Shown here: in pieces, positions 1 to 8,548 of the stretch
Numbering within the stretch: the stretch's first letter is position 1
How the letters are laid out: each line of letters opens with the position of its first letter
Assembly: GCF_001942625.1 (NCBI RefSeq)
Contig: NZ_MLCL01000086.1
Location: forward strand, 264,332 to 328,331
Length of the DNA: 64,000 nt
Source of the DNA: Mycobacterium syngnathidarum
Lineage (GTDB): Bacteria > Actinomycetota > Actinomycetes > Mycobacteriales > Mycobacteriaceae
Reading direction: 5' to 3'
Notes under the pieces: generated by a model
Databases searched by the model: none
The model's input: the letters and a program-made list of their open reading frames with translations, nothing else
What the model was told of the DNA's origin: nothing
Position numbers and translations under genes: made by a program

Positions 1-3000
1 GGGGATCACGTTCGTGGGGCCGTCGGCTGATGTGCTGGAGCTGACCGGCAACAAAGCCCGCGCCATCGCCGCCGCCCGCACGGCCGGCCTGCCGGTGCTG
101 GCTTCCTCGGCCCCCTCGAGCTCGGTCTCAGAGCTGCTGGCCGCAGCCGAATCGATGAGTTTCCCGGTGTTCGTCAAAGCCGTTGCCGGTGGCGGCGGCC
201 GAGGGATGCGGCGGGTCAACGAGCCGACGGAGCTGAAGGAGGCGATCGAGGCCGCCAGTCGGGAAGCGCAGTCCGCCTTCGGGGATCCCACGGTATTTCT
301 TGAGCAGGCAGTGATCAACCCGCGTCATATCGAGGTGCAGATCCTGGCAGACACGCAGGGCAACGTGATCCACCTGTTCGAGCGGGACTGCAGTGTGCAG
401 CGCCGTCACCAGAAGGTCATCGAGCTCGCCCCGGCGCCGAATCTGGATCCCGATCTGCGGGAACGGATTTGCGCTGACGCTGTGGCATTCGCCCGGCAGA
501 TCGGGTATTCCTGTGCCGGCACGGTGGAATTCCTACTCGATGAGCGGGGCCGGCACGTGTTCATCGAGTGCAACCCTCGGATTCAGGTCGAGCACACGGT
601 GACCGAGGAGATCACCGATGTCGACCTGGTGTCGAGTCAGCTGCGCATCGCGGGCGGGGAATCACTGTCCGATCTCGGCCTCGCGCAGGACGCGTTGAAG
701 ATTCGCGGTGCTGCCTTGCAGTGCCGGATCACCACCGAGGACCCCTCCAACGGCTTCCGTCCCGACACCGGCCGCATCACCGCATATCGCTCCCCAGGCG
801 GCGCCGGCGTCCGACTGGATGGTGGGACCAACCTCGGGGCCGAGGTGTCGGCGCATTTCGATTCGATGCTGGTCAAGCTGACCTGCCGCGGTCGCGACTT
901 CTCGACGGCGGTAGCGCGGGCGCGACGCGCGGTCGCCGAATTTCGGATTCGCGGAGTCTCGACCAACATCCCGTTCCTGGCCGCAGTTCTGGACGATCCC
1001 GACTTCGTCGCGGGGCGGGTCACGACATCGTTCATCGAGCAGCGACCCCAGCTGCTCACCGCGCGCGGCAGCGCCGACCGCGGTACCAGGATCCTCAACT
1101 ACCTGGCCGATGTCACCGTCAACCAGCCGCATGGCCCGCGGCCGTCGGCGGTGTATCCCCGCGACAAGCTGCCCGAGTGCGATCTGAGCATCGCCCCGCC
1201 CCCGGGCTCCAAGCAGCGCCTGACCGAATTGGGGCCCGAAGGGTTCGCTGCGTGGTTACGCGACAGCAGGGCAATCGGCATCACCGACACCACCTTTCGC
1301 GATGCTCATCAATCGCTGCTGGCTACCCGGCTGCGGACCAGCGGACTGCTGCGCGTCGCGCCGTACATCGCCAGGACGATGCCGCAACTGCTCTCCGTCG
1401 AGTGCTGGGGCGGCGCGACCTACGACGTCTCGCTACGGTTCCTCAAACAGGACCCATGGGAGCGGTTGGCGGCGCTGCGCGAAGCGCTGCCCAACATCTG
1501 CCTGCAGATGTTGTTGCGGGGACGGAATACGGTGGGCTACACGCCGTATCCGGAGACGGTGACACGTGCGTTCATCGATGAGGCGGCGGCGACCGGTGTC
1601 GATATCTTCCGGATCTTCGACGCACTCAACAATGTGGATTCGATGCGTCCGGCGATCGACGCGGTCCGCCACACCGGTACGACGGTCGCGGAAGTCGCGA
1701 TGTCTTATACCGGAGACCTGTCCGACCCGCGTGAGTCGCTTTACACGTTGGACTACTACCTGCGGTTGGCCGAGCAGATCGTCGAGGCCGGAGCACATGT
1801 GCTCGCGATCAAGGACATGGCCGGCTTGCTGCGGGCACCCGCGGCCGCGAGGCTGGTGTCCGCCCTGAAGTCGCGGTTCGACCTCCCGGTGCACGTGCAC
1901 ACCCACGACACTCCGGGTGGGCAGCTGGCCACCTATGTGGCAGCGTGGATGGCCGGTGCCGACGCCGTCGACGGTGCCGCAGCTCCGTTGGCGGGCACGA
2001 CAAGTCAGCCGGCACTGTCCTCGATCGTGGCCGCCGCCGCGCACACCGAATACGACACCGGACTGTCGCTCGATGCGGTATGTGACCTTGAGCCGTATTG
2101 GGAGGCACTGCGCAAGGTCTATGCGCCTTTCGACGTTGCGGCGTCGAGTCCTCCGTCTCCGACGGGTCGGGTCTATGCCCACGAGATTCCCGGCGGTCAG
2201 CTGAGTAATCTTCGTCAGCAGGCCATCGCCCTCGGACTCGGTGACCGCTTCGAGGACATCGAGGCGAACTACGCTGCCGCAGACCGGATGTTGGGCCGGC
2301 TGGTGAAGGTCACCCCATCGAGCAAGGTGGTGGGAGACCTGGCACTGGCCCTGGTCGGGGCGGGCGTCGATGCCGATGACTTCGCCGCGAATCCGGCTCG
2401 CTACGACATCCCCGACAGTGTGATCGGATTCCTGCGTGGCGAACTCGGGGATCCTCCGGGCGGCTGGCCGGAACCGTTGCGCACCAAGGCCCTCGACGGC
2501 CGGGCGCCGGCCAGGCCGGTCGAAGAGTTGACCGCGGAGGACGAAACCGTACTGGCCGCGCCGGGACCGAAACGCCAGGCAACTCTCAACAGGTTGCTGT
2601 TCCCGGGCCCCACAGCCGAATTCGAGGCCCACCGCGACGCGTACGGCGACACCTCACGGCTGAGCGCCAACCAGTTCTTCTACGGCCTGCGTCACGGCGA
2701 GGAGCACCGGGTCAAACTGGATCCCGGTGTCGAGCTGCTGATCGGACTGGAGGCGATCTCAGAACCCGACGAGCGGGGAATGCGCACGGTGATGTGCATC
2801 CTCAACGGCCAGCTACGGCCGATCGTGGTGGCCGACCGCAGTATCGCCGGCGAGGTTCCGGTTGCCGAGAAGGCCGACCGGGCCAACCCGGCACACATCG
2901 GCGCTCCGTTCGCCGGTGTGGTCACGGTCAACGTCGCCGAGGGGGACACCGTCGAAGCAGGCCAATCGATCGCCACCATCGAGGCGATGAAGATGGAAGC

Positions 3001-3100
3001 GGCGATCACCGCGCCCGAATCGGGCACGGTCGGCAGAATCGCGGTCGCGCGGACCGCTCAAGTCGAAGGCGGCGACCTCCTCGTCGTTGTCGGTCAGTAG
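1..3100 (+). CDS. pyc: Pyruvate carboxylase, 5' end outside window
   Basis: Biotin-dependent cytosolic enzyme making oxaloacetate from pyruvate, bicarbonate and ATP (anaplerosis). The frame is open from base 2 (reads GITFVGPSADVLELTGNK), so the gene starts upstream; roughly 95-100 residues are missing compared with the ~1,127-residue mycobacterial enzyme. Domain order is complete otherwise: biotin carboxylase (glycine-rich GGGGRGMRRV, then ERDCSVQRRHQK and ECNPRIQVEHTVTEE), carboxyltransferase starting near DTTFRDAHQSLLATR, and a C-terminal biotinyl domain whose EAMKMEA lysine codon is at 2990-2992. It lies 6 bp before the MTHFR-like gene and is probably co-transcribed with it. Identification is firm; whether this is the only pyc copy in the genome cannot be told. 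Confidence 0.97.
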   Translation, partial: GITFVGPSADVLELTGNKARAIAAARTAGLPVLASSAPSSSVSELLAAAESMSFPVFVKAVAGGGGRGMRRVNEPTELKEAIEAASREAQSAFGDPTVFLEQAVINPRHIEVQILADTQGNVIHLFERDCSVQRRHQKVIELAPAPNLDPDLRERICADAVAFARQIGYSCAGTVEFLLDERGRHVFIECNPRIQVEHTVTEEITDVDLVSSQLRIAGGESLSDLGLAQDALKIRGAALQCRITTEDPSNGFRPDTGRITAYRSPGGAGVRLDGGTNLGAEVSAHFDSMLVKLTCRGRDFSTAVARARRAVAEFRIRGVSTNIPFLAAVLDDPDFVAGRVTTSFIEQRPQLLTARGSADRGTRILNYLADVTVNQPHGPRPSAVYPRDKLPECDLSIAPPPGSKQRLTELGPEGFAAWLRDSRAIGITDTTFRDAHQSLLATRLRTSGLLRVAPYIARTMPQLLSVECWGGATYDVSLRFLKQDPWERLAALREALPNICLQMLLRGRNTVGYTPYPETVTRAFIDEAAATGVDIFRIFDALNNVDSMRPAIDAVRHTGTTVAEVAMSYTGDLSDPRESLYTLDYYLRLAEQIVEAGAHVLAIKDMAGLLRAPAAARLVSALKSRFDLPVHVHTHDTPGGQLATYVAAWMAGADAVDGAAAPLAGTTSQPALSSIVAAAAHTEYDTGLSLDAVCDLEPYWEALRKVYAPFDVAASSPPSPTGRVYAHEIPGGQLSNLRQQAIALGLGDRFEDIEANYAAADRMLGRLVKVTPSSKVVGDLALALVGAGVDADDFAANPARYDIPDSVIGFLRGELGDPPGGWPEPLRTKALDGRAPARPVEELTAEDETVLAAPGPKRQATLNRLLFPGPTAEFEAHRDAYGDTSRLSANQFFYGLRHGEEHRVKLDPGVELLIGLEAISEPDERGMRTVMCILNGQLRPIVVADRSIAGEVPVAEKADRANPAHIGAPFAGVVTVNVAEGDTVEAGQSIATIEAMKMEAAITAPESGTVGRIAVARTAQVEGGDLLVVVGQ

Positions 3101-3106
3101 GTAGTT

Positions 3107-4003
3107 GTGGCCATGAATACCGTTGCGCTCGAATTGGTCCCACCGAACCTCGAACGCGGAGTAGGCGCCGCCGTGCAGGAAGCGCAGAAGGTGGCGCGGC
3201 TGTCCGTCGAGAGCGGTGTGGGAGAGCGTCTCGGGCACGTGATGATCCCGGCGATGATCGCCGAAGACGGCGATCGGCCGATCGAGATGAAGCCCAAGAT
3301 GGACGTGCTCGAGTACTGGTCGGTGATCCAGCCCGAGCTGCCGGGCGTGCGTGGGTTGTGCACCCAGGTCACCTCGTTCTCCGATGAAACGGTATTGCGC
3401 GATCGATTGACCGGTTTGACTGCGGCCGGGTTCGACGGCGTGATTTTCGTCGGTGTGCCGCGCACCATGAACGACGGCGACGGTACGGGTGTCGCACCGG
3501 CCGACGCATTGTCGAAATTCGACGGCCTGGTCGCGAACCGCGGGGTGATCCTAATCCCGACCCGCACGGGCGAACAGGGCCGGTTCGCCTTCAAGTGCGA
3601 CAAGGGCGCCACCTTTGCCATGACCCAGTTGTTGTATTCGGACACCGTGGTCGACTTCCTGCGCGAGTTCGCCCGGGAAAGCGATCACAGGCCCGAAATT
3701 CTCTTGTCCTTCGGGTTTGTACCCAAGGTGGAGAGCAGAGTTGGCCTCATCGACTGGCTGATCCAGGATCCGGGCAACGAGGCCGTCGCGCGAGAACAGG
3801 CTTTCGTCACATCGCTGGCAGCCCGCGAGCCCGCCGTCAAACGGCGGCAACTGGTCGATCTCTACAAGAAGGTCATCGACGGCGTGGCCGACCTCGGATA
3901 TCCATTGAGCCTGCATTTCGAAGCGCCGTACGGTGTTTCCCGGCCGGCGTTCGAGACGTTCGCCGAGATGTTGGCGTATTGGTCGCCGGAACAGGCGTCC
4001 TGA
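3107..4003 (+). CDS. Methylenetetrahydrofolate reductase-like protein (mycobacterial type)
   Basis: 298 residues, resembling by eye the mycobacterial MTHFR-like proteins that act on 5,10-methylene-THF and, as I recall from M. smegmatis work, lack a flavin cofactor and are monomeric. The chain looks like one barrel-type domain with PAMIAEDGDRPIEMKPKMD near the N-terminus, VTSFSDE, GVPRTMNDGDG and SFGFVPKVE. Start is GTG at 3107 or ATG at 3113 (GTG GCC ATG), not resolvable by eye. It follows pyc after 6 bp and precedes the DHPS paralogue by 10 bp, suggesting one pyc-MTHFR-DHPS transcript linking C1/folate metabolism to anaplerosis. The enzymatic assignment is by family only; substrate and cofactor are inferred. 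Confidence 0.75.
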   Translation: MAMNTVALELVPPNLERGVGAAVQEAQKVARLSVESGVGERLGHVMIPAMIAEDGDRPIEMKPKMDVLEYWSVIQPELPGVRGLCTQVTSFSDETVLRDRLTGLTAAGFDGVIFVGVPRTMNDGDGTGVAPADALSKFDGLVANRGVILIPTRTGEQGRFAFKCDKGATFAMTQLLYSDTVVDFLREFARESDHRPEILLSFGFVPKVESRVGLIDWLIQDPGNEAVAREQAFVTSLAAREPAVKRRQLVDLYKKVIDGVADLGYPLSLHFEAPYGVSRPAFETFAEMLAYWSPEQAS

Positions 4004-4013
4004 TCGGACCGAG

Positions 4014-4799
4014 ATGAACGCACGGTCCAGTCCCACCCAGATGCGGGTGATGGGCGTGTTGAATGCCACCTCCGATTCTTTTTGGGTTGACAGCAGATTC
4101 GATGTCACTGCACTCGCGATTGCGGCGGGACGCCGCATGTTCGAGGCCGGCGCGTGGGCGGTGGACGTCGGGGGCGAATCCACTCGACCGGGCGCCGTCC
4201 CGGTATCGGTCGACGAGGAACTCGCCCGCGTGCTCCCCGTTGTCGCCGGGCTGGCGCACCTGGGCACGGTGTCAGTGGACACTCGCAATCGGGAAGTGGC
4301 CGAGGCGGCCGTACCGGCCGGTGCGCAAATCATCAACGATGTCTCGGGCAAACTCTATGACGTGGCCGGGCAACTCGGCGCCGGGTATGTGAGCATGCAC
4401 TCGCACACGGTGCCCGTCCTGGCAGGAGTGTTCCCGCAGTACGACGACGTGGTGAGCGAGGTCACCAGCTTTGTCACAGGCGTCGCGCAGACAGCTATCG
4501 CCGGTGGTGCGCACCCCGTGTGGATCGACCCCGGTATCGGGTTCGGAAAATCGGCCGACCACAACTTGGAGTTGCTGCGTCACCTTCCGGCGATCTGCAG
4601 CGGGCGCTTCCCGGTGCTGCTGGGTGTCAGCCGAAAGTCATTCATCGGGCACGTCACCGGCCGCGGAGTCGAGCACCGGCTGGCCGGATCGTTGGCCGCG
4701 GTCGCGCCCGCCTGGGCCGCCGGCGTCGATGTCATCCGGGTTCACGATGTCGTGGAGACACTGGACACCATCGCGATGCTGCAGGCGATCTGGGGCTGA
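4014..4799 (+). CDS. Dihydropteroate synthase paralogue (FolP-like)
   Basis: 261-residue TIM-barrel protein of the DHPS family, which condenses p-aminobenzoate with dihydropterin pyrophosphate. ATG at 4014 is chosen because the family's first strand (MRVMGVLNAT) follows within 14 residues; the frame stays open further upstream, but that part overlaps the MTHFR gene. Visible motifs: GGESTRPGA, SVDTRN, NDVSG, DPGIGFGKS, GVSRKSF and RVHDV. The pterin-loop motif is unusual: NATSDSF replaces the canonical N-V-T-P-D-S-F, losing the proline, and the usual D-G-G that follows is WVDSR. That fits a secondary paralogue with altered loop 1, either a working DHPS with different sulfonamide response or another pterin-binding activity. 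Its place after an MTHFR-like gene supports a folate role. Confidence 0.8.
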   Translation: MNARSSPTQMRVMGVLNATSDSFWVDSRFDVTALAIAAGRRMFEAGAWAVDVGGESTRPGAVPVSVDEELARVLPVVAGLAHLGTVSVDTRNREVAEAAVPAGAQIINDVSGKLYDVAGQLGAGYVSMHSHTVPVLAGVFPQYDDVVSEVTSFVTGVAQTAIAGGAHPVWIDPGIGFGKSADHNLELLRHLPAICSGRFPVLLGVSRKSFIGHVTGRGVEHRLAGSLAAVAPAWAAGVDVIRVHDVVETLDTIAMLQAIWG

Positions 4800-5155
4800 C
4801 CACCGCCGCACGAATCGGCCCTCGACGATTGTTTTCTGAACCGAGACCGTCGTGGGCGCCGGTCTGCGTCCGCAGGCTTGGCTGTGACGAGCCGTTCGGT
4901 GCCGAAAGCCGACGACAACCACCCTGGCTGCCGCGCAGTGCCGTTCGCCATGATCCACAGGCCGCACGGCAATGACCCTCACAGCCAATTCACAGATAGC
5001 AACGTCGGCAGGAAGCCTGAGGGTGCCTTTCCTGGGGCGCGAAAAGCACTGTTGTGCTGCAGTTTTGGAAATTGACGCCGAATATTGACGGTGGTTTTGA
5101 ACTGAACCGGGCATCGCCACGGGTCCCGAAAGGGGCGCCCCACCAACGGAAAAGT
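4800..5155 (+). other. Non-coding stretch before the siderophore cluster
   Basis: No convincing gene in this gap; short open frames have no ribosome-binding site or recognisable protein. A small hairpin (AGCAC / GTGCT, 5045-5058, 4-nt loop) followed by GCAGTTTT could be a weak terminator for the pyc-MTHFR-DHPS transcript, but it lies about 250 bp past the last stop. The IdeR-like box follows at 5156, so this interval probably contains the upstream promoter region of the siderophore genes. Confidence 0.5.
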
Positions 5156-5174
5156 TTTGGTTAGTGTCACCCTC
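5156..5174 (+). promoter_or_regulatory. Candidate IdeR (iron) box
   Basis: TTTGGTTAGTGTCACCCTC matches 13 of 19 positions of the mycobacterial IdeR consensus TWAGGTWAGSCTWACCTWA, including the GGTTAG half and the ACC of the other half. A TANNNT element (TAGTGT, 5162-5167) lies inside it and could be a -10 box. It sits 97 bp before the chosen start of the MbtK-like gene. IdeR control is known for mycobactin genes; binding here is inferred. Confidence 0.5.
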
Positions 5175-5270
5175 GCTGATCTGAGGAAGCCGCGGGTCCG
5201 GGGTGGCGCACACACAAGGTGGCGCCTCCCGGACCTGTGCGGGAGACAGGGGGATGGGCAGTTGGCGTGG

Positions 5271-5891
5271 GTGTCATCGCGGGAGGGCTTCCCGGTCCTG
5301 CCGCGGGAACTGAAGAACGTCTCCGACGCCGTGCGCCTCACGCCGGGACCGCCCGTACCGCAGCTGTTGCGACCGAGCAAGATTCGAGTGGCAACCGATG
5401 GCGATGCCGCGATGATCGCCGAGTGGATGAACCGGCCGCACCTCGCCAAGGCCTGGGAGTACGACTGGCCGGTGGAGCGCTGGCGTAAGCATCTGAATGC
5501 CCAAGTGGAAGGCGACTATTCACTGCCGCTCGTGCTGAGCATCGGTGGAGTGGATCGTGGCTATCTCGAAATCTACCGCGCTGCGAAGGATTCCATTGCC
5601 GACCGGTATGACAGCGAGCCCCACGATCTCGGTCTGCACGGCGCGATCGCCGACGAGGAGTTGGTCAACCGGGGTCTCGGCCCGATGCTCTTGCCCAAGA
5701 TCGTCGCCAGTGTCCTGACCGCCGATCCCCAATGCCAGAGAATCATGTTCGACCCCGACCACCGCAACACCACAGTACGTGGGTTGTGCGAGTTCGCTGG
5801 TTGCCGGTTCCTCGGCGAGCATGAGATGTCCAACCGCAGGATGGCGCTCTACCAACTCGACCGGGACACCGCCCGGAAATGGATGGCTTGA
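5271..5891 (+). CDS. mbtK: MbtK-like lysine N-acyltransferase (mycobactin acylation)
   Basis: GNAT-fold enzyme of the MbtK/IucB group, which in mycobacteria transfers a long-chain acyl group to the hydroxylysine N6 of mycobactin. About 206 residues from GTG at 5271, close to the ~210 of M. tuberculosis MbtK; TTG at 5262 is an alternative and both follow the purine-rich AGACAGGGGGA. An upstream TTG (5157) is rejected because it lies inside the iron box. The core [62 protein letters not shown] and [13 protein letters not shown] closely resembles MbtK as I recall it. It heads a cluster with an ACP (111 bp on) and a fatty-acyl-AMP ligase, the same functional set as the mbt-2 locus, here all on one strand. 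Confidence 0.82.
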   Translation: MSSREGFPVLPRELKNVSDAVRLTPGPPVPQLLRPSKIRVATDGDAAMIAEWMNRPHLAKAWEYDWPVERWRKHLNAQVEGDYSLPLVLSIGGVDRGYLEIYRAAKDSIADRYDSEPHDLGLHGAIADEELVNRGLGPMLLPKIVASVLTADPQCQRIMFDPDHRNTTVRGLCEFAGCRFLGEHEMSNRRMALYQLDRDTARKWMA

Positions 5892-6002
5892 GCCAAGTCA
5901 TGTCAATCCGGCTGCCTGACAGTCGGTTCCAACGCAGTCAATTGATCCTTCCCGGAAATGAAAGGTGTGGCTGGGGCGTCTCGACCAGCCGGATGTTCAC
6001 AT

Positions 6003-6266
6003 ATGACCGCTACCAATTCATCGACATCGACCACTGTGAGCGACGGACTGGTGTCCGTCTTGCGTGACGATCTCGAACTGCCATGTCAGTCGCTGAGCGC
6101 AGGTACACGTCTGGTGGACGACCTCGGCATGGATTCGGTCTCGTTCGCAGTCGGCCTGGTCGCGATCGAGGAGAAGTTCGGCGTGCAACTCAACGAGGAA
6201 GACCTCATTGCCTGCCGCACGGTGGGTGATCTGCAGTTCGCCATCGACGGCAGGAGTGCGGCATGA
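6003..6266 (+). CDS. mbtL: Acyl carrier protein, MbtL-like
   Basis: 87-residue acyl carrier protein. The attachment serine is in LGMDSVSFAVGL, the typical D-S-hydrophobic context for 4'-phosphopantetheine, followed by an acidic helix (AIEEKFGVQLNEEDL). ATG at 6003 gives a family-sized protein with a Ser/Thr-rich N-terminus; ATG at 5958 would add 15 residues unlike ACPs. Its stop overlaps the start of the FAAL gene (ATGA), so the two are translationally coupled. Expected job: receive an acyl-adenylate from the MbtM-like ligase and present it to the MbtK-like acyltransferase. Confidence 0.8.
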   Translation: MTATNSSTSTTVSDGLVSVLRDDLELPCQSLSAGTRLVDDLGMDSVSFAVGLVAIEEKFGVQLNEEDLIACRTVGDLQFAIDGRSAA

Positions 6267-7837
6267 ACCCGCTCGCAGGCGCCCTGCGGGAGGCGATGGT
6301 CAGCTCGCCGCATGACCTGGTGGTGCTCGATCGCGACACCGACACCTGGCAGCGCCGGCCCTGGCCCGAGGTACACGGCATCGCTGAACACATCGCGGCC
6401 TACCTACTGGGTCGGGAACACCCCGGCGCGGTCGGGCTGGTCGGTGAGCCGACCGTGGAAATGATTGCCGCCATTCAGGGTTCGTGGCTCGCCGGCGCAG
6501 CGGTATCGATCCTTCCACGGCCGCAGCGGCGCGCCGAGCCGTCGGAATGGGCGCACGCCACGCTGTCCCGGTTTGCCGGTATCGGAGTGACGACGGTGTT
6601 CAGCCATGGCAGCGCCCTGCACCTGCTGCAGGCCGCGGACTCCCCGCTGACGGTGTGCGACACCGCCGACGCCGCACGCACACCCATGTCGGCCCAGCTG
6701 CGGTATCCCGACCATGCCGACGTCGCGATCCTGCAGGGCACGGCCGGCTCCACCGGGTCGCCGCGTACCGCGACCTTGGCGCCGGAGGCCGTGCTCAACA
6801 ATGTCCTGGCGGTCACGCAGCGATTGTCGCTGAGCCGCAACGATGTCGGCTGTTCCTGGTTGCCGATCTATCACGACATGGGCCTGGCGATGGTGTTGGC
6901 GTCGACGATGTCCGGGATGCCGCTGTGGCTGGCACCGACCGGTGCCTTCTCGGCGGCGCCGCTGCGGTGGGCAGAATGGCTGTCCGAATCGTCGGCGACT
7001 TTCACCGCTGGGCCGAACTTCGGATACTCGGTGCTCGGCCGCTTCGCCAACCGCGTATCCGACGTCGACCTGGGCGCGGTGCGGATCGCGATCAACGGTG
7101 GCGAGCCCGTCGACTGTGCCGGCGTCGATCGCTTCACCATCGGCATGAGCCGGTTCGGCTTCGACGCGGCAGCGATGGCGCCCGCCTATGGGATGGCCGA
7201 GTCGACGTGCGCGGTCACCATCCCCGCCCCGGGGGAGGGTCTGCGCATCGACATTCCGGATGCCGCTGACACCGACCGGCGTTTTGCATTGCTGGGTCGT
7301 CCGGTACCGGGTATGGAGGTCCGAATCGTGCCATCGGCGCACGACGAGTCCGGCGCGGCCGGCGAAGTCGAGATCCGCGGCTCGTCGATGATGACGTCGT
7401 ACCTGGGGGATGCCCCCGTCGACGCGGGCAGCAACGGCCAGTGGTTCCCGACCGGCGACATCGGCTATCTCGTCGACGGCGCGCTGGTGATCTGCGGGCG
7501 CTCCAAGGAGATGATCACCATCGCCGGACGCAACATCTTCCCCACCGAGATCGAGCAGGTCGCGGGTGAAGTGGACGGTGTGCGAGAAGGTGCGGTCGTC
7601 GCGGTGGGCACGGAATCCGGTGCCGCGCAGTCGCGGCTGCTGGTGGCAGCGGAGTTCGTCGGTACCGAGCAGGACACCACTCGCAGTGCGGTGATCCGGC
7701 GAATCGTATCGGTGTGCGGCGTGACGCCTGCCGACGTCGTGTTGATGTCGCCGGGATCCTTGCCGCGGACGTCGTCCGGAAAGCTCCGGCGGTTGGAGGT
7801 CCGTCGCCAACTGGAGGACGCGCGGCCCGTGCGATGA
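6263..7837 (+). CDS. mbtM: Fatty-acyl-AMP ligase, MbtM-like
   Basis: 524-residue adenylate-forming enzyme (ANL superfamily) that activates a fatty acid as acyl-AMP and loads it on an ACP. Visible: the phosphate-binding loop QGTAGSTGSPR, the FAAL-typical SWLPIYHDMGLAMV, INGGEPV, PAYGMAEST, the hinge FPTGDIGYLVDGALVICGRSKEMI, and a C-terminal lysine in LPRTSSGKLRR. The start ATG overlaps the ACP stop. No acyl-ACP dehydrogenase (MbtN, which makes the double bond in M. tuberculosis) is present next to it; 59 bp downstream is a RibD-type gene instead. Alternative: a FAAL for another lipid product, but the gene trio argues for siderophore acylation. Confidence 0.85.
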   Translation: MNPLAGALREAMVSSPHDLVVLDRDTDTWQRRPWPEVHGIAEHIAAYLLGREHPGAVGLVGEPTVEMIAAIQGSWLAGAAVSILPRPQRRAEPSEWAHATLSRFAGIGVTTVFSHGSALHLLQAADSPLTVCDTADAARTPMSAQLRYPDHADVAILQGTAGSTGSPRTATLAPEAVLNNVLAVTQRLSLSRNDVGCSWLPIYHDMGLAMVLASTMSGMPLWLAPTGAFSAAPLRWAEWLSESSATFTAGPNFGYSVLGRFANRVSDVDLGAVRIAINGGEPVDCAGVDRFTIGMSRFGFDAAAMAPAYGMAESTCAVTIPAPGEGLRIDIPDAADTDRRFALLGRPVPGMEVRIVPSAHDESGAAGEVEIRGSSMMTSYLGDAPVDAGSNGQWFPTGDIGYLVDGALVICGRSKEMITIAGRNIFPTEIEQVAGEVDGVREGAVVAVGTESGAAQSRLLVAAEFVGTEQDTTRSAVIRRIVSVCGVTPADVVLMSPGSLPRTSSGKLRRLEVRRQLEDARPVR

Positions 7838-7896
7838 GTTTTACCCTCGTCCCGAGTCAACTCAGCATCCAGTGCTGACCGAACGGGAGAGAACTC

Positions 7897-8544
7897 GTGG
7901 CCCAACTACTCAAAGTCCAGAATTTCAACGTCTCCAGCGACGGATTCGGCGCAGGAGAGAACCAGAGCTTCGAGCGTCCGTTCGGCCATGCCGATCCCGG
8001 AACGATGTTCGCCTGGGCCGGCGCCACGGCCAGTTGGCCCAACCGTACGGACCCGGGCGGCAGTCGCGGGCTTGACGACTACCTGACCCGGGACTTTCAT
8101 CACAACATCGGTGCCGAGATCATGGGCCGTAACAAGTTCAGTCCGTACCGAGGCGCCTGGGAGGACCACGAATGGCAGGGCTGGTGGGGTGACGAACCGC
8201 CGTTCCACACCCCGGTTTTCGTGATGACCCACCACGAGCGGCCGTCGTTGACCCTGTCGGACACTACGTTCCACTTCGTCGACGCCGATCCGGCGACGGT
8301 GCTCGAACGGGCCCGTATCGCCGCGCGGGGCAAGGATGTCCGGCTGGGCGGGGGAGCGTTCACCATCCGGGAGTTCTTGGACGCCGACCTGATCGACACC
8401 CTGCATGTGGCGGTTTCCCCGGGAGAGCTGGGCAGCGGGTCTCGGCTCTGGGAGTCACCCGAGGAGTTGGACGACCGCTTTCACCATGACGTGGTGCCGA
8501 GCCCGGGCGGCGCGGTCACTCATCACTTGTTCTGGCGGAGATGA
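7897..8544 (+). CDS. Dihydrofolate reductase / RibD C-terminal family protein
   Basis: 215 residues of the RibD C-terminal (DHFR-like) fold, NADPH-dependent reductases of unknown substrate in actinobacteria. Supporting features are the N-terminal beta strand into VSSDGF, the IMGRNKF turn, TPVFVMTHHERP and the glycine loop DVRLGGGAFTIREFLDADLIDTLHVAVSP, which places NADPH. GTG at 7897 is preceded by GGGAGAGAACTC as ribosome-binding site. It may be the last gene of the siderophore transcript (59 bp gap) or independent. Its stop is only 4 bp from the stop of the convergent enolase-family gene, leaving no room for a conventional terminator. Confidence 0.8.
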   Translation: MAQLLKVQNFNVSSDGFGAGENQSFERPFGHADPGTMFAWAGATASWPNRTDPGGSRGLDDYLTRDFHHNIGAEIMGRNKFSPYRGAWEDHEWQGWWGDEPPFHTPVFVMTHHERPSLTLSDTTFHFVDADPATVLERARIAARGKDVRLGGGAFTIREFLDADLIDTLHVAVSPGELGSGSRLWESPEELDDRFHHDVVPSPGGAVTHHLFWRR

Positions 8545-8548
8545 ACTT

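Noticed and set aside
5045..5066. Hairpin AGCAC/GTGCT as a terminator for the pyc-MTHFR-DHPS transcript
   Set aside because: Only 5-bp stem, short T-run, and about 250 bp after the last stop; kept only as a remark.
5157..5270. Longer mbtK start at the TTG in 5157
   Set aside because: It would place the iron box inside the gene and give an N-terminus unlike MbtK.
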